From: Agromyces sp. H17E-10
Lineage (GTDB): Bacteria; Actinomycetota; Actinomycetes; Actinomycetales; Microbacteriaceae
DNA: 64,000 nt
Direction of reading: 5' to 3'
Assembly: GCF_022919715.1 (NCBI RefSeq)
Contig: NZ_CP095042.1
Coordinates: 1,116,001-1,180,000, forward strand
A program made the position numbers and the translations under genes. This document shows, piece after piece, positions 8,532 through 16,509 of the stretch. Below the pieces are notes generated by a model that saw nothing but the letters and a program-made list of their open reading frames with translations, made no database searches and was not told the origin of the DNA. The first letter of the stretch is position 1; each line of letters opens with the position of its first letter.

Positions 8532-9158
8532 TCACCCCTGCAGGCGAGGATCGAAGGTCGGGTCCCAGTACTTCTCCGGGCACCCCGCGTCGACGGCCTC
8601 GGGGCGCAGCTCGAAGTGCCACGCCTCGTTGTCGTAGATCTGGCACAGCCCGTACTCCGCGCCGTGGTCGGCCAGCCAGACCGTGGCATCCAGGCCGACG
8701 TCGACCGCTTCGCCGGCGACGTGCGCCGATCGCTCGGGGGTGGCGACCCACCGGGCCGCCTCCTCGACCGAGCCGTACTCGGCGACGGCTTCGTCGAGCA
8801 ACTCCTGCTGGTACTCGGGCGAGCGCCAGCCGCTGTTGACGATGAAGTCGACGTCGTCGGGCCCTGCATCGCCGGCCGCCGCCCGGAGGGCACCGAGCAG
8901 CTCGGGATCGAGCTTCGCGATTCCGGCGTATCCGTCGTCGAAGACGGTCGCCCCGTCGGGCAGCTCGCCGTCGTCGGCCGGATCGACACCCTGCCCGTCG
9001 GCAGCCGTCGCAGCGCCGTCGAGCGCGTCGGCCAGCGCCGTCGGCGCCGAACGGGCGACGAGCACGCCGGTGACCGCCGCGCCGACCAGCAGCAGGCCGA
9101 GCGCGACCACCAGGGCGGTCAGGCGTCGGCGGGCTCGTGAGGATCGTGCGTGATTCAT
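8532..9158 (-). CDS. membrane-anchored M15-family D,D-carboxypeptidase (VanY-like)
   Basis: A 208-residue peptidase of family M15B, which trims the terminal D-Ala from peptidoglycan stem peptides. Residues 13-35 form one hydrophobic signal-anchor after an arginine-rich start (NHARSSRARRR), so the enzyme faces the cell wall. Zinc ligands are visible in SAHVAGEAVDVG (His and Asp, near 143) and NEAWHFE (His, near 177), matching SxHxxGxAxD and WHxE. GSRxP is replaced by NSGWRSPEYQ. GGGAG precedes the ATG. It is divergent from a VanR/VanS-like pair, a common actinobacterial arrangement. No vanH, vanA or vanX is present, so vancomycin resistance is not implied. Confidence 0.9.
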   Translation of the reverse strand: MNHARSSRARRRLTALVVALGLLLVGAAVTGVLVARSAPTALADALDGAATAADGQGVDPADDGELPDGATVFDDGYAGIAKLDPELLGALRAAAGDAGPDDVDFIVNSGWRSPEYQQELLDEAVAEYGSVEEAARWVATPERSAHVAGEAVDVGLDATVWLADHGAEYGLCQIYDNEAWHFELRPEAVDAGCPEKYWDPTFDPRLQG

Positions 9159-9246
9159 GTCTCCCAGTCAAGGCAGCGCCGTGTTGCGAGAGCGTCTGCG
9201 GAATCCGATACGCGGACGATATGCGCGGGTTCGTATCATGGACGGC

Positions 9247-9978
9247 ATGCGGGTGCTGGTCGTCGAGGATGAGCCCTTCATGGCCGAGGCGATCCGCGAC
9301 GGTCTGCGACGCGAGGCGATCGCGGCCGACCTCGCGGGCGACGGCGACACCGCACTCGAGCTCTTGAGCGTCAACAGCTACGACGTCGCGGTGCTCGACC
9401 GCGACATCCCGGGCCCCTCGGGCGACGAGGTCGCCGAGCGCATCGTGGCCTCGGGCAGCGGCATCCCGATCATCATGCTCACCGCCGCCGACCGGCTCGA
9501 CGACAAGGCCACCGGGTTCGAGCTCGGCGCCGACGACTACCTGACGAAGCCGTTCGAACTGCAGGAGCTCGTGCTGCGGTTGCGGGCACTCGGACGGCGG
9601 CGCGGGCGGATCACGCCGCCCGTGCGCGAGATCGCAGGGCTGCGGGTCGATCCGTTCCGGCGAGAGGTCTTCCGCAACGGACGGTACGTCGCGCTCACGC
9701 GCAAGCAGTTCGCCGTGCTCGAGGTGCTCGTCGAGGCCGGCGGAGGGGTCGTCAGCGCCGAGGAGCTGCTCGAGCGGGCGTGGGACGAGAACGCCGACCC
9801 GTTCACGAACGCCGTACGCATCACGGTGTCGGCCTTGCGCAAGCGCCTCGGCGAGCCGTGGATCATCGCCACCGTCGTCGGCGTGGGCTACCGCATCGAC
9901 GTCGGCTCCGACATCGACGCCGCGAGCGGCGGCGGCGACGGGGATGCCGCGGGCCGGCCGCCGGGCGGACGCGGATGA
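9247..9978 (+). CDS. OmpR-family response regulator (VanR-like)
   Basis: A 243-residue two-component response regulator. The receiver domain has the acidic pair in VVEDEP, the phospho-acceptor Asp in YDVAVLDRDIPG, the Thr in IIMLTAAD, and the Lys in LTKPFE. The C-terminal winged helix includes LTRKQFAVLEVLVEAGG and VSALRKRLG. TATCAT (9234-9239) stands 7 nt before the ATG at 9247; an ATG at 9238 lies inside this -10 box and is therefore less likely. A Gly/Asp-rich tail of about 20 residues follows the DNA-binding domain. It overlaps the kinase gene by ATGA and probably controls the divergent D,D-carboxypeptidase. Confidence 0.95.
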   Translation: MRVLVVEDEPFMAEAIRDGLRREAIAADLAGDGDTALELLSVNSYDVAVLDRDIPGPSGDEVAERIVASGSGIPIIMLTAADRLDDKATGFELGADDYLTKPFELQELVLRLRALGRRRGRITPPVREIAGLRVDPFRREVFRNGRYVALTRKQFAVLEVLVEAGGGVVSAEELLERAWDENADPFTNAVRITVSALRKRLGEPWIIATVVGVGYRIDVGSDIDAASGGGDGDAAGRPPGGRG

Positions 9979-11054
9979 CCCGGCCGCCCGGGCTCAGCGT
10001 CCGGCTCAAGCTCACGCTCAGCTACGCCGGCTTCCTCGTGGTCGCAGGAGGGCTGCTGCTCGCGGTCGTCTGGGCGTACCTGCTGCGCTACGTGCCCGAG
10101 CAGGCCGGCTCGAACCTCGACGAGATGATGCCCGGCCGCAACGACCTCGTGCGGGCGTTCGTGCCCGCGGTGAGCTGGGCGCTGCTGTTCCTGCTCGTGC
10201 TCGGTCTCGTCGGCGGGTGGTTCCTCGCCGGGCGCATGCTCGCACCGCTCCGCCGCATCACGGCGGCGACCCGCAAGGCCGCGACGGGGTCGCTCTCGCA
10301 CCGAATCGAGCTGGAGGGCTCGCAAGACGAGTTCCGCGAGCTCGCCGACAGCTTCGACGCCATGCTCGCCCGGCTCGAGGCGCACGTCGCCGAGCAGCAG
10401 CGCTTCGCCGCGAACGCCTCGCACGAGCTGCGCACGCCGCTCGCGATCACGCAGACCATGCTCGACGTCGCCCGTGACGATCCGAACGCCGACCACGAAG
10501 CGCTCGTCGAGCGCCTCCGCATCGTCAACGCGCGGGCGATCGAGCTCACCGAAGCACTCCTGCTGCTCACCCGCGCCGACCAGCGGTCGTTCACGCGCGA
10601 GCCGGTCGACCTGTCGCTCCTCGCCGAGGAGGCGGTCGAGACCCTGCTGCCCCTCGCCGAGGCGCGCGGCGTCACGCTCGAGGCCGCCGGACCGGTCGCT
10701 CAAACCCTGGGGTCGCCAGCCCTCCTGCTGCAGCTGACGACGAACCTCGTGCACAACGCGATCGTGCACAACCTGCCCGACGGCGGAGACGTGCGCATCA
10801 CGACCGGCACGGCCGGCGACACCGTCACGCTCACGGTCGAGAACACCGGCAAGCCGATCAGCCCGCAGGTGGCCGCAACGCTGACCGAGCCGTTCCAGCG
10901 CGGCAGCGAGCGCATCCGCAGCGATCACGCGGGCGTCGGGCTCGGCCTCGCGATCGTGCAGAGCATCGTGCGCGCGCACGACGGAGCGCTCGAACTGGCT
11001 CCGCGCGACGGCGGCGGGCTCGTGGTCGACGTGCGGTTGCCCACGGCACGATAG
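9975..11054 (+). CDS. sensor histidine kinase (VanS-like)
   Basis: A 359-residue membrane histidine kinase, partner of the upstream response regulator. Two membrane helices lie near residues 12-36 and 60-80, with a short ~25-residue extracytoplasmic loop between them. A HAMP linker follows (MLAPLRRITAATRKA). The phospho-acceptor box is FAANASHELRTPLA (near 139), the N box is NLVHNAIVHN (near 258), and the ATP lid is DHAGVGLGLAIV (near 318). The very short sensor loop suggests sensing in or at the membrane, as in intramembrane-type kinases, rather than of a soluble ligand. ATG overlaps the preceding TGA. Confidence 0.95.
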   Translation: MTRPPGLSVRLKLTLSYAGFLVVAGGLLLAVVWAYLLRYVPEQAGSNLDEMMPGRNDLVRAFVPAVSWALLFLLVLGLVGGWFLAGRMLAPLRRITAATRKAATGSLSHRIELEGSQDEFRELADSFDAMLARLEAHVAEQQRFAANASHELRTPLAITQTMLDVARDDPNADHEALVERLRIVNARAIELTEALLLLTRADQRSFTREPVDLSLLAEEAVETLLPLAEARGVTLEAAGPVAQTLGSPALLLQLTTNLVHNAIVHNLPDGGDVRITTGTAGDTVTLTVENTGKPISPQVAATLTEPFQRGSERIRSDHAGVGLGLAIVQSIVRAHDGALELAPRDGGGLVVDVRLPTAR

Positions 11055-11087
11055 GCGACGACGGCTGCGGTCAGCGGGCCGGTGGCT

Positions 11088-11717
11088 TCAGCGGACGGCG
11101 GATGCCTCGTGCTGCTCGCCGCTCGCACCGGCGACCGCGAGCGCGCCGAGCACGGCCTCGAGCGTCGCATCCGCTGCGACCCGCCAGTCGACGCCGTCGA
11201 GCAGGTCGTCGGTGGCGAGCGCGGCGACGCCGTGCACGGCGGCGAAGACGACGAGGGCCTGCCGCTCGACGTCGCCGGGCCTGATCTCGCCGCGCTGCTG
11301 CCCCTCGGCGACGAGCGCGACGACGGCCGCCATGCTCGCGCGGCCGAGGTCGACGAGTTCGACGGATGCCTCGGGGTGGTGCTTCGCCTTGTACATGAGG
11401 TCGAGGATCGCGGGGTGCTCGACGGCGAACCCGATGTACGCGAAACCGGCCGAACGCAGGCCGCCGGCGAAGGTCGGCTCGGCCGCGACCGCCTCGGCGA
11501 GCGCGGTGTTCATGCGTTCGAACCCGGTGATCGCGACAGCGTCGAGCAGGGCGGTGCGGTCGGCGAAATGACGGGCGGATGCCCCATGGCTGACCCCGAC
11601 ATCACGCGCGAGCTGCCGCATCGAGAGGGCGTCGAGCCCCTCGTCGTCGATCGTCGACCAGGCGCGCTCGAGCAGGGCCTGGCGCAGGTTGCCGTGGTGG
11701 TACGCGCGTTCGGTCAC
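11088..11717 (-). CDS. TetR/AcrR family transcriptional regulator
   Basis: A 209-residue TetR repressor. The HTH occupies about residues 29-50 (LSMRQLARDVGVSHGASARH), and the C-terminal ligand domain is of the WHG type (VFAAVHGVAAL near 171). GTG at 11717 is preceded by TAGGGT with a 6-nt gap, so the transcript is probably leaderless. It is divergent from a short-chain dehydrogenase gene, and a 33-bp operator-like palindrome lies between them, so autoregulation and control of the SDR gene are likely. Confidence 0.93.
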   Translation of the reverse strand: MTERAYHHGNLRQALLERAWSTIDDEGLDALSMRQLARDVGVSHGASARHFADRTALLDAVAITGFERMNTALAEAVAAEPTFAGGLRSAGFAYIGFAVEHPAILDLMYKAKHHPEASVELVDLGRASMAAVVALVAEGQQRGEIRPGDVERQALVVFAAVHGVAALATDDLLDGVDWRVAADATLEAVLGALAVAGASGEQHEASAVR

Positions 11718-11723
11718 TCCTGC

Positions 11724-11772
11724 ACCCTATCGGAAAGTAGACATTGACAACAATGCTGTCAGTGTCTACATT
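11724..11772. promoter_or_regulatory. TetR operator overlapping divergent promoters
   Basis: The arms GTAGACATTGACA (11737-11749) and TGTCAGTGTCTAC (11757-11769) match in 12 of 13 positions around a 7-nt centre. The SDR promoter is nearly ideal: TTGACA at 11744-11749, a 17-nt spacer, and TACATT at 11767-11772, 7 nt before the ATG. The palindrome covers -35 to -10. On the minus strand TAGGGT (11729-11724) serves the TetR gene. Repressor binding would block both promoters. Confidence 0.88.
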
Positions 11773-11779
11773 TGCGGAC

Positions 11780-12577
11780 ATGACCATCGACTTCACCGCA
11801 ACCACCGCCCTCGTCACCGGCGCGAGCTCGGGCCTCGGCGCGACGTTCGCGACCATGCTCGCCGACCGCGGCGCCGACATCGTGCTCGTCGCCCGTCGCG
11901 AAGACCGCCTGCGCGAACTCGCCGCGCGCATCGAGGCCGAGCACGGCGTGCGTGCGACGCCCATCGCACTCGACCTCGCCCGCCCCGACGCCGCATCGAA
12001 GCTGCGCGAGGAGCTCGAGGCACGCGGCATCCGCATTCAGACGCTCGTGAACAACGCGGGCTTCGGCATGAAGGGCCCGCTCGTGACGGCCGACGCCGCA
12101 CGCACCGCCGAGATGGTGCAGGTGAACGTCGCCTCCCTCGTCGCGATCACCCGCGAGTTCCTGCCCGACCTCGTGGCCGACGGGCGCGGCGCCCTCGTCA
12201 GCATCGCGAGCACCGCCGCCTACCAGCCGTGCCCCGACATGGCCGTGTACGGGGCGACGAAGGCGTTCGTGCTGAGCTTCACCGAGGCGATCGCCTACGA
12301 GACCCGCGAGTCGGGCCTGCGCGTACTGACCGTCAGTCCCGGCGCGACGCGCACCGAGTTCTTCGACGTGGTGGGCACCGAAGACGCCTCGGTCGGCAGC
12401 TTCCAGACGCCCGAGCAGGTCGTGTCGCTCGCGCTCTCGCGACTCGACCGCCGCAGCACTCCGCCGAGCGTCGTCGCCGGCCGGGCCAACGCGGTCGCGA
12501 GCTCGCTCGTCGGCTGGTTGCCGCGACGGGTCGCCCTCTCGATGAGCGGGCGGGTGGTCACCGGGCCCACGCGGTGA
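11780..12577 (+). CDS. short-chain dehydrogenase/reductase (SDR) family oxidoreductase
   Basis: A 265-residue classical SDR. The NAD(P)-binding glycine motif is TGASSGLG near residue 12, NNAGFGMKG lies near 91, the catalytic Ser is in SIASTAAYQ near 143, and the Tyr/Lys pair is in YGATKAF near 156. RREDR after the second strand suggests NADP(H) preference. The C-terminal region (about 235-265) is hydrophobic and resembles the Dhs-27-like or fatty acyl-CoA reductase type SDRs. The substrate is unknown. The start at 11780 is set by the leaderless promoter rather than an upstream in-frame ATG at 11744, which lies in the operator. Confidence 0.9.
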   Translation: MTIDFTATTALVTGASSGLGATFATMLADRGADIVLVARREDRLRELAARIEAEHGVRATPIALDLARPDAASKLREELEARGIRIQTLVNNAGFGMKGPLVTADAARTAEMVQVNVASLVAITREFLPDLVADGRGALVSIASTAAYQPCPDMAVYGATKAFVLSFTEAIAYETRESGLRVLTVSPGATRTEFFDVVGTEDASVGSFQTPEQVVSLALSRLDRRSTPPSVVAGRANAVASSLVGWLPRRVALSMSGRVVTGPTR

Positions 12578-12678
12578 GCGCGGGGGCGTTCGTCGTCGGT
12601 TCCTCGGGGTGCGATGTCGATCGGTGGCGTTCCCGTTCGACGCATGAGTAGAAGCACCGATTCGAGAGGAGCAACATC

Positions 12679-13260
12679 ATGAGCACGGTCGTCTTCGACA
12701 TCAGCATTTCGCTCGACGGGTACATCGCCGCGAGTGGCATGACTCCCGACGAGGGCATGGGCGTCGGCGGGGAGGCACTCCACGACTGGGCGTTCGCCGG
12801 CGACGAGCGCGATCGCGAACTGCTCGAGCAGGCGGGCGCGCGTCTCGGCGCGGTCATCTGCGAACGCCGCACGTACGACAACTCGATCAAGTGGTGGGCG
12901 GCCGACGGCCCGACCGGGCCGGCCCGGGTTCCGCTGCAGGTCGTGAGCCACAGCACCCCCGACGAGGTGCCCGAGGACGGCGTCTACACGTTCGCCCGCG
13001 ACATCCGCTCGGCGCTCGAGGCCGCGCGCGAGACCGCCGGCGAGCAGGACGTCGGCATCATGGGCGGCGCAGACATCGCGCGACAGTACCTGCGCGAAGG
13101 GCTCGTCGACGAGATCTCGCTGCACGTCGTGCCGGTGCTGTTCGGCAGCGGCACGCCACTGTTCGAACCGGGCTGGCTCGACCGGCACGTTCGGCTCGAG
13201 CGCATCCGGGCCGTCGAGACGGATGCCGCGACGCATTTGCGTTTCCGTGTCGTGAAGTAG
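12679..13260 (+). CDS. dihydrofolate reductase family protein (RibD C-terminal-like)
   Basis: A 193-residue protein with the RibD C-terminal/DHFR-like fold. It starts VVFDISISLDGYIAASG, typical of this family, and has IMGGADIARQYLREGLVDEI near 122 and HVVPVLFGSGTPLF near 149. Family members bind NADPH and reduce uncharacterised pterin- or pyrimidine-like substrates; no true folA-like active site can be claimed. GAGAGGAG precedes the ATG. It stands about 100 nt after the SDR gene in the same direction. Confidence 0.88.
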   Translation: MSTVVFDISISLDGYIAASGMTPDEGMGVGGEALHDWAFAGDERDRELLEQAGARLGAVICERRTYDNSIKWWAADGPTGPARVPLQVVSHSTPDEVPEDGVYTFARDIRSALEAARETAGEQDVGIMGGADIARQYLREGLVDEISLHVVPVLFGSGTPLFEPGWLDRHVRLERIRAVETDAATHLRFRVVK

Positions 13261-13385
13261 CGGCATCCAGCCCGTCAGGATCGGTCGACGGTGAAGCGCT
13301 CGCGGCACTGGTTGCCGCGCCCACCTGCCGAAGCCGGCGCGGCGCTCGTCGTCGGGCGGCCGTGGCCGGTTGGTAGCGTGGCCGA

Positions 13386-14177
13386 ATGGATGAGCAGCTC
13401 GCGCCCGTCGTGGAGCACCTCGACGAGGCCGACCCCGGCGACATCGTGGGCGTCTACCTGTACGGATCAGCCGTGTCCGGCGGGCTCCGACCCGACAGCG
13501 ACCTCGACGTCCTCGTGCTCGCGCGGCGCTCACTCACCCACGACGAGCGCGAGGCGCTCACGCGGGTGCTGCTCGGCGCCTCCGACTGGCACGGGCGCTC
13601 CGGCACGTTCGCCGATGGCGCCGAGGGCCGCCCGCTCGAGCTGACGGTCATCATCATCGGCAGCGACGGCCGCTGGCCCGAGCCGGCGGAACACGACTTC
13701 CAGTTCGGCGAGTGGCTGCGTGCCGACCTCGAAGCGGGGCAGCGGCTCGAACCGACCGTGGATCCCGACGTGCCGATCCTGCTGTCGACGGCCCAGTCCG
13801 CGCACCGCGTGCTTCACGGGCGCCCACTCGCGGAGGTCGTCGACCCCGTGTCGCCGGCTCGGCTTCGCGAGGCGATGCTCGCGATCATCCCCGACATCCT
13901 CGAGGAGATCGTCGGCGACGAGCGGAACACGCTGCTCGCCTTCGCCCGCATCGTGACCACGCTGCGCACCGGCGAGATCGTGCCGAAGGACGTCGCCGCA
14001 GCGGCGGTGGCGCCGTCGCTGGAGCCGGCCGACCGAGCCCTCATGGAGCGCGCGCGAGCGGGCTACCGCGGGGAGGCCGATGACGACTGGACGGGCCTCG
14101 CCGACGAGGTCGCCGCGCTCTCGCACGTGCTCGCGGCGCAGGCGACGGAACTCGCGGCGACCTTGGACGTCAGGTGA
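13386..14177 (+). CDS. AadA-like aminoglycoside nucleotidyltransferase
   Basis: A 263-residue protein that resembles AadA (ANT(3'')/ANT(9)) along its length. The nucleotidyltransferase core VYLYGSAVSGGLRPDSDLDV (near 18) holds the metal-binding Asp residues, and LELTVIIIG has the third acidic position. DFQFGEWLRADLEAG near 103, GDERNTLLAFARI near 179 and TGEIVPKDVAAAAV near 196 match the helical C-terminal domain. AadA adenylylates streptomycin/spectinomycin-type aminoglycosides. Chromosomal homologues in actinobacteria are often of unproven activity, so drug resistance is an inference. TAGCGT (13374-13379) lies 6 nt before the ATG, so it is a leaderless single gene. Confidence 0.88.
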   Translation: MDEQLAPVVEHLDEADPGDIVGVYLYGSAVSGGLRPDSDLDVLVLARRSLTHDEREALTRVLLGASDWHGRSGTFADGAEGRPLELTVIIIGSDGRWPEPAEHDFQFGEWLRADLEAGQRLEPTVDPDVPILLSTAQSAHRVLHGRPLAEVVDPVSPARLREAMLAIIPDILEEIVGDERNTLLAFARIVTTLRTGEIVPKDVAAAAVAPSLEPADRALMERARAGYRGEADDDWTGLADEVAALSHVLAAQATELAATLDVR

Positions 14178-14185
14178 CGTGCGAA

Positions 14186-14248
14186 CCGGATGCCGCCGCC
14201 GTGCGGCGTCGGCGCATCGCGGAGCGGTGCGCGGGCAGCGGCATCCGG
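14186..14248. terminator. long-loop inverted repeat between convergent genes
   Basis: CCGGATGCCGC (14186-14196) pairs exactly with GCGGCATCCGG (14238-14248), and the 41-nt loop has further GC-rich pairing potential. It lies between the AadA-like gene and the convergent NAD(P)-binding protein gene. Confidence 0.65.
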
Positions 14249-14262
14249 CCGTCAGATCATGT

Positions 14263-14904
14263 TCAGTAGCCGACGGTGAAGCGCTCGCGACGGTGGTTGC
14301 CGCGCTCGACCTCGTCGACGACCGCGATGGCGAAGTCGGCCCCCGAGATGAACGAGCTGCCGTCGGCCGCCTGCACGAAGACGTCGCCGCCCTCGCGGTA
14401 CGAGCCGGTGCGCTCGCCGGGCTCCCACGAGCCGAAGACCTTCGGCGGGTGCACGAGGAACCAGTCGAGCCCGGCCTCGCTCGCCTCGAGCAGCTCGAGC
14501 GACTCGACGCCGACGGTCGCCTCGTGGAGGTACTGCTCAGGCACACCGAGGTCGTAGAGCCGCGGACCGCCGGGCGCCGAGAGGCTGCCCATCGCGCCGC
14601 CGACCACGCCGAGTCGGGTGGGGGTGTCGGTGAGCCGGGCGGCGAGCTCCTTGAGCGCATCGGGCACGGCGTCGGTCATGTCGCCGCGGGGCGCGACGGC
14701 CGAGATCACGGCGTCGGCGCCGTCGAACTGCGCCTCGAGACCGTCGAGATCGAGGATCGAGCCCTGCACGTAGGCGACGCCATCGACCTTCTCGGCGGGC
14801 TCGTTGCGCGACACCGAGACGACCTCGTGTCCACGCGCGGCGGCCTCGGCTGCGATGTGACCACCGGCGTAGCCGGTGCCTCCGATGACGACGATGCGGG
14901 CCAT
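14263..14904 (-). CDS. NAD(P)-binding Rossmann-fold protein (NmrA/SDR-a5-like)
   Basis: A 213-residue atypical short-chain dehydrogenase-like protein. The start MARIVVIGGTGYAGGHIAAE has the GGTGYAG dinucleotide-binding loop, followed by SRNEPAEKV at the end of strand 2 (phosphate recognition, NADP-like). Later LVHPPKVFGSWEPGERTG fits the YwnB/NAD(P)H-binding family of stress-related reductases. No Tyr-x-x-x-Lys catalytic pair stands out, so the reaction is unknown. AGGAGGAG lies just before the ATG. A single gene, convergent with the AadA-like gene. Confidence 0.88.
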   Translation of the reverse strand: MARIVVIGGTGYAGGHIAAEAAARGHEVVSVSRNEPAEKVDGVAYVQGSILDLDGLEAQFDGADAVISAVAPRGDMTDAVPDALKELAARLTDTPTRLGVVGGAMGSLSAPGGPRLYDLGVPEQYLHEATVGVESLELLEASEAGLDWFLVHPPKVFGSWEPGERTGSYREGGDVFVQAADGSSFISGADFAIAVVDEVERGNHRRERFTVGY

Positions 14905-15015
14905 GCTCAACTCCTCCTGCCGCCCCGGTGGCGGCGTCCAGGGAGTGCAACGCACGGGGGCTCGCAGAATTCCGGCGTTGCGCCAGGTGTCGCCGGCCGG
15001 GCATAGGCTCGCCCC

Positions 15016-15405
15016 GTGCCCGATCTCGACGACGTGCGACGTACCGCGAACCGGTTGCCCGGCAGCGAGGAGCGGGCCACGACGGGCGGCGCGGCGTGGT
15101 TCGTGCGCAACAAGCTCTATGCGTGGGAGTGCCATCCATGGCCGAGCATCCCCGACGACGTGCGCGAGATCATCGCGGCCGAGCTCGTCGTGGGGGTGAA
15201 GGTCGCCGACCCGGTCGACGCGTTCGCGCTCCGCGAGATGGCGCCCGACGTGTTCCTCGACCAGACGACCCGGTGGGGCGAGCCGAAGGTCGCGTTCCGC
15301 ATGGCGGGCATCGAGCCCGACCACCTCGCCGAGCTCGTGACCGAGGCGTGGCGGGTGCAGGCGCCGAAGTACCTGAGGCGCGAGCTGTTCGGCGACGAGT
15401 CGTAG
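15016..15405 (+). CDS. MmcQ/YjbR family protein
   Basis: A 129-residue MmcQ/YjbR-like protein with the DNA-binding-like CyaY fold. LPGSEERATTGGAAWFVRNKLYAW is split around the family's conserved LPG and W/F positions, and VKVADPVDAFALREMAPDVF and LVTEAWRVQAPKYLRREL follow. The biochemical role of the family is not established. GTG at 15016 follows TAGGCT (15004-15009) by 6 nt, a leaderless arrangement. It is convergent with the uracil-DNA glycosylase-like gene. Confidence 0.9.
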   Translation: MPDLDDVRRTANRLPGSEERATTGGAAWFVRNKLYAWECHPWPSIPDDVREIIAAELVVGVKVADPVDAFALREMAPDVFLDQTTRWGEPKVAFRMAGIEPDHLAELVTEAWRVQAPKYLRRELFGDES

Positions 15406-15423
15406 CGGCGGGCTTCGGCCGGC

Positions 15424-15442
15424 GCGTCGCGTCGCGTCGCGT
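15424..15442. repeat. short pentanucleotide tandem repeat
   Basis: Four near-perfect copies of GTCGC/CGTCG in tandem lie in the 47-nt gap between two convergent genes. It is non-coding. Confidence 0.7.
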
Positions 15443-15452
15443 CGGTCGGTTG

Positions 15453-16058
15453 CTATCCCCCGCCGCTCAGGGCCGACGCCACCGCCTCCCGCAGGTCGGG
15501 CACCGTCTCAGCCTCGAACCACGGGTTGCGCTGCTGCCACGCGATGTTGCGGGGCGAAGGGTGCACGACCGGAAACTTCGACGGCAGGTAGTCACGCCAG
15601 TGCCGGACGGTCTCGGTCAGCGTCGGCAACCGGTCGGGCAGGTAGGCGCGCTGTGCGTGCGCACCCACGAGCACGGTCAACCGTACGTTCACGAGCTGCT
15701 CGAAGATGGGCGGATGCCACGTGGCCGCGACTCCCCGGCGCGGAGGGAGGTCGCCCGAGGGTGCCTTGCCGGGGAAGTAGAAGTCCATCGGCACGATCGC
15801 GAACGCATTCGGGTCGTGGAAGGTCTCGCGGTCGACGCCGAGCCACCGGGTCAGGGTGTCGCCGCTGGCGTCATTCCACGGGATGCCCGATTCCTGCGCC
15901 CGCCTCCCGGGTGCCTGACCGATGAGCAGCACCCGCGACTCGGGCGATGCGGCGAACAACGGCTTCCAGCCGAGCGCGGTGAACGCCGCATTCTCGGGGT
16001 CGGCGATGATCTCGTCGCGGATGCGTTCGAGCTCGTCGCCGTGGGCCTGCGCAGTCAC
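15453..16058 (-). CDS. uracil-DNA glycosylase family protein
   Basis: A 201-residue protein of the uracil-DNA glycosylase superfamily, in the group that includes YqiM-like and family 4/5-like enzymes. The active-site loop is GQAPGRRAQESGIPW near residue 47, DFYFPGK lies near 92, and the DNA-intercalating loop VHPSPRN is near 163. No four-cysteine iron-sulfur cluster pattern is visible, unlike true family 4/5 enzymes. Removal of uracil or another damaged base is inferred from the fold. GTG start at 16058 with GAGAAGG directly upstream. Confidence 0.85.
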   Translation of the reverse strand: MTAQAHGDELERIRDEIIADPENAAFTALGWKPLFAASPESRVLLIGQAPGRRAQESGIPWNDASGDTLTRWLGVDRETFHDPNAFAIVPMDFYFPGKAPSGDLPPRRGVAATWHPPIFEQLVNVRLTVLVGAHAQRAYLPDRLPTLTETVRHWRDYLPSKFPVVHPSPRNIAWQQRNPWFEAETVPDLREAVASALSGGG

Positions 16059-16138
16059 CTTCTCAGGGTCGCATGCTGCGACGATGCGCGGATGCCTCGG
16101 CGGGCCGTCGCGCAGGCGAACGATCTAGCATGGGTGAC

Positions 16139-16426
16139 GTGTTCGACGAGATCCGGCAGCTGATCGAGTTCCTGTGGGTGCTCGTCACCCCGGTGCTCGG
16201 CGCGCACGCCGACGGTGCGCTCGTCATGATCGGCATCGGGCTCGCCGTGGTGCTCGCTGCGGCGATCGCCGTCGTCGTCGCGACGCTCGTCGTCGTCGGG
16301 GCGCTCGCCGCTCCCCGTCACGGTACGGATCGACCAAGCGATCGGCGGGTACGGGCCCATCCGCCCGGCCCGACCCGCGCGCGCCAGGACGCACGACCGC
16401 GTGCTCCCGGCGCTGTGCTCGCCTGA
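16139..16426 (+). CDS. small membrane protein, unknown function
   Basis: A 95-residue product with two hydrophobic segments (about residues 5-23 and 28-57, rich in Val/Ala/Ile) and a basic, Pro/Arg-rich cytoplasmic tail. TAGCAT (16126-16131) stands 7 nt before the GTG at 16139; an ATG at 16130 lies inside this -10 box, so the GTG is preferred. I recognise no family. The Arg/Pro tail is low complexity, so the true 3' part is less certain than the membrane part. Confidence 0.55.
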   Translation: MFDEIRQLIEFLWVLVTPVLGAHADGALVMIGIGLAVVLAAAIAVVVATLVVVGALAAPRHGTDRPSDRRVRAHPPGPTRARQDARPRAPGAVLA

Positions 16427-16509
16427 GCCGGCCCGCGACCACTCCCTTCACCGCGCCCCGAGGGCCGGCTCTCCGCATCCATGCATGCATCGACCCATCG
16501 GAGAGCACC

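Noticed and set aside
8532..11054. Vancomycin resistance cluster
   Set aside because: Only a VanY-like peptidase and regulatory pair are present; vanH, van ligase and vanX are absent.
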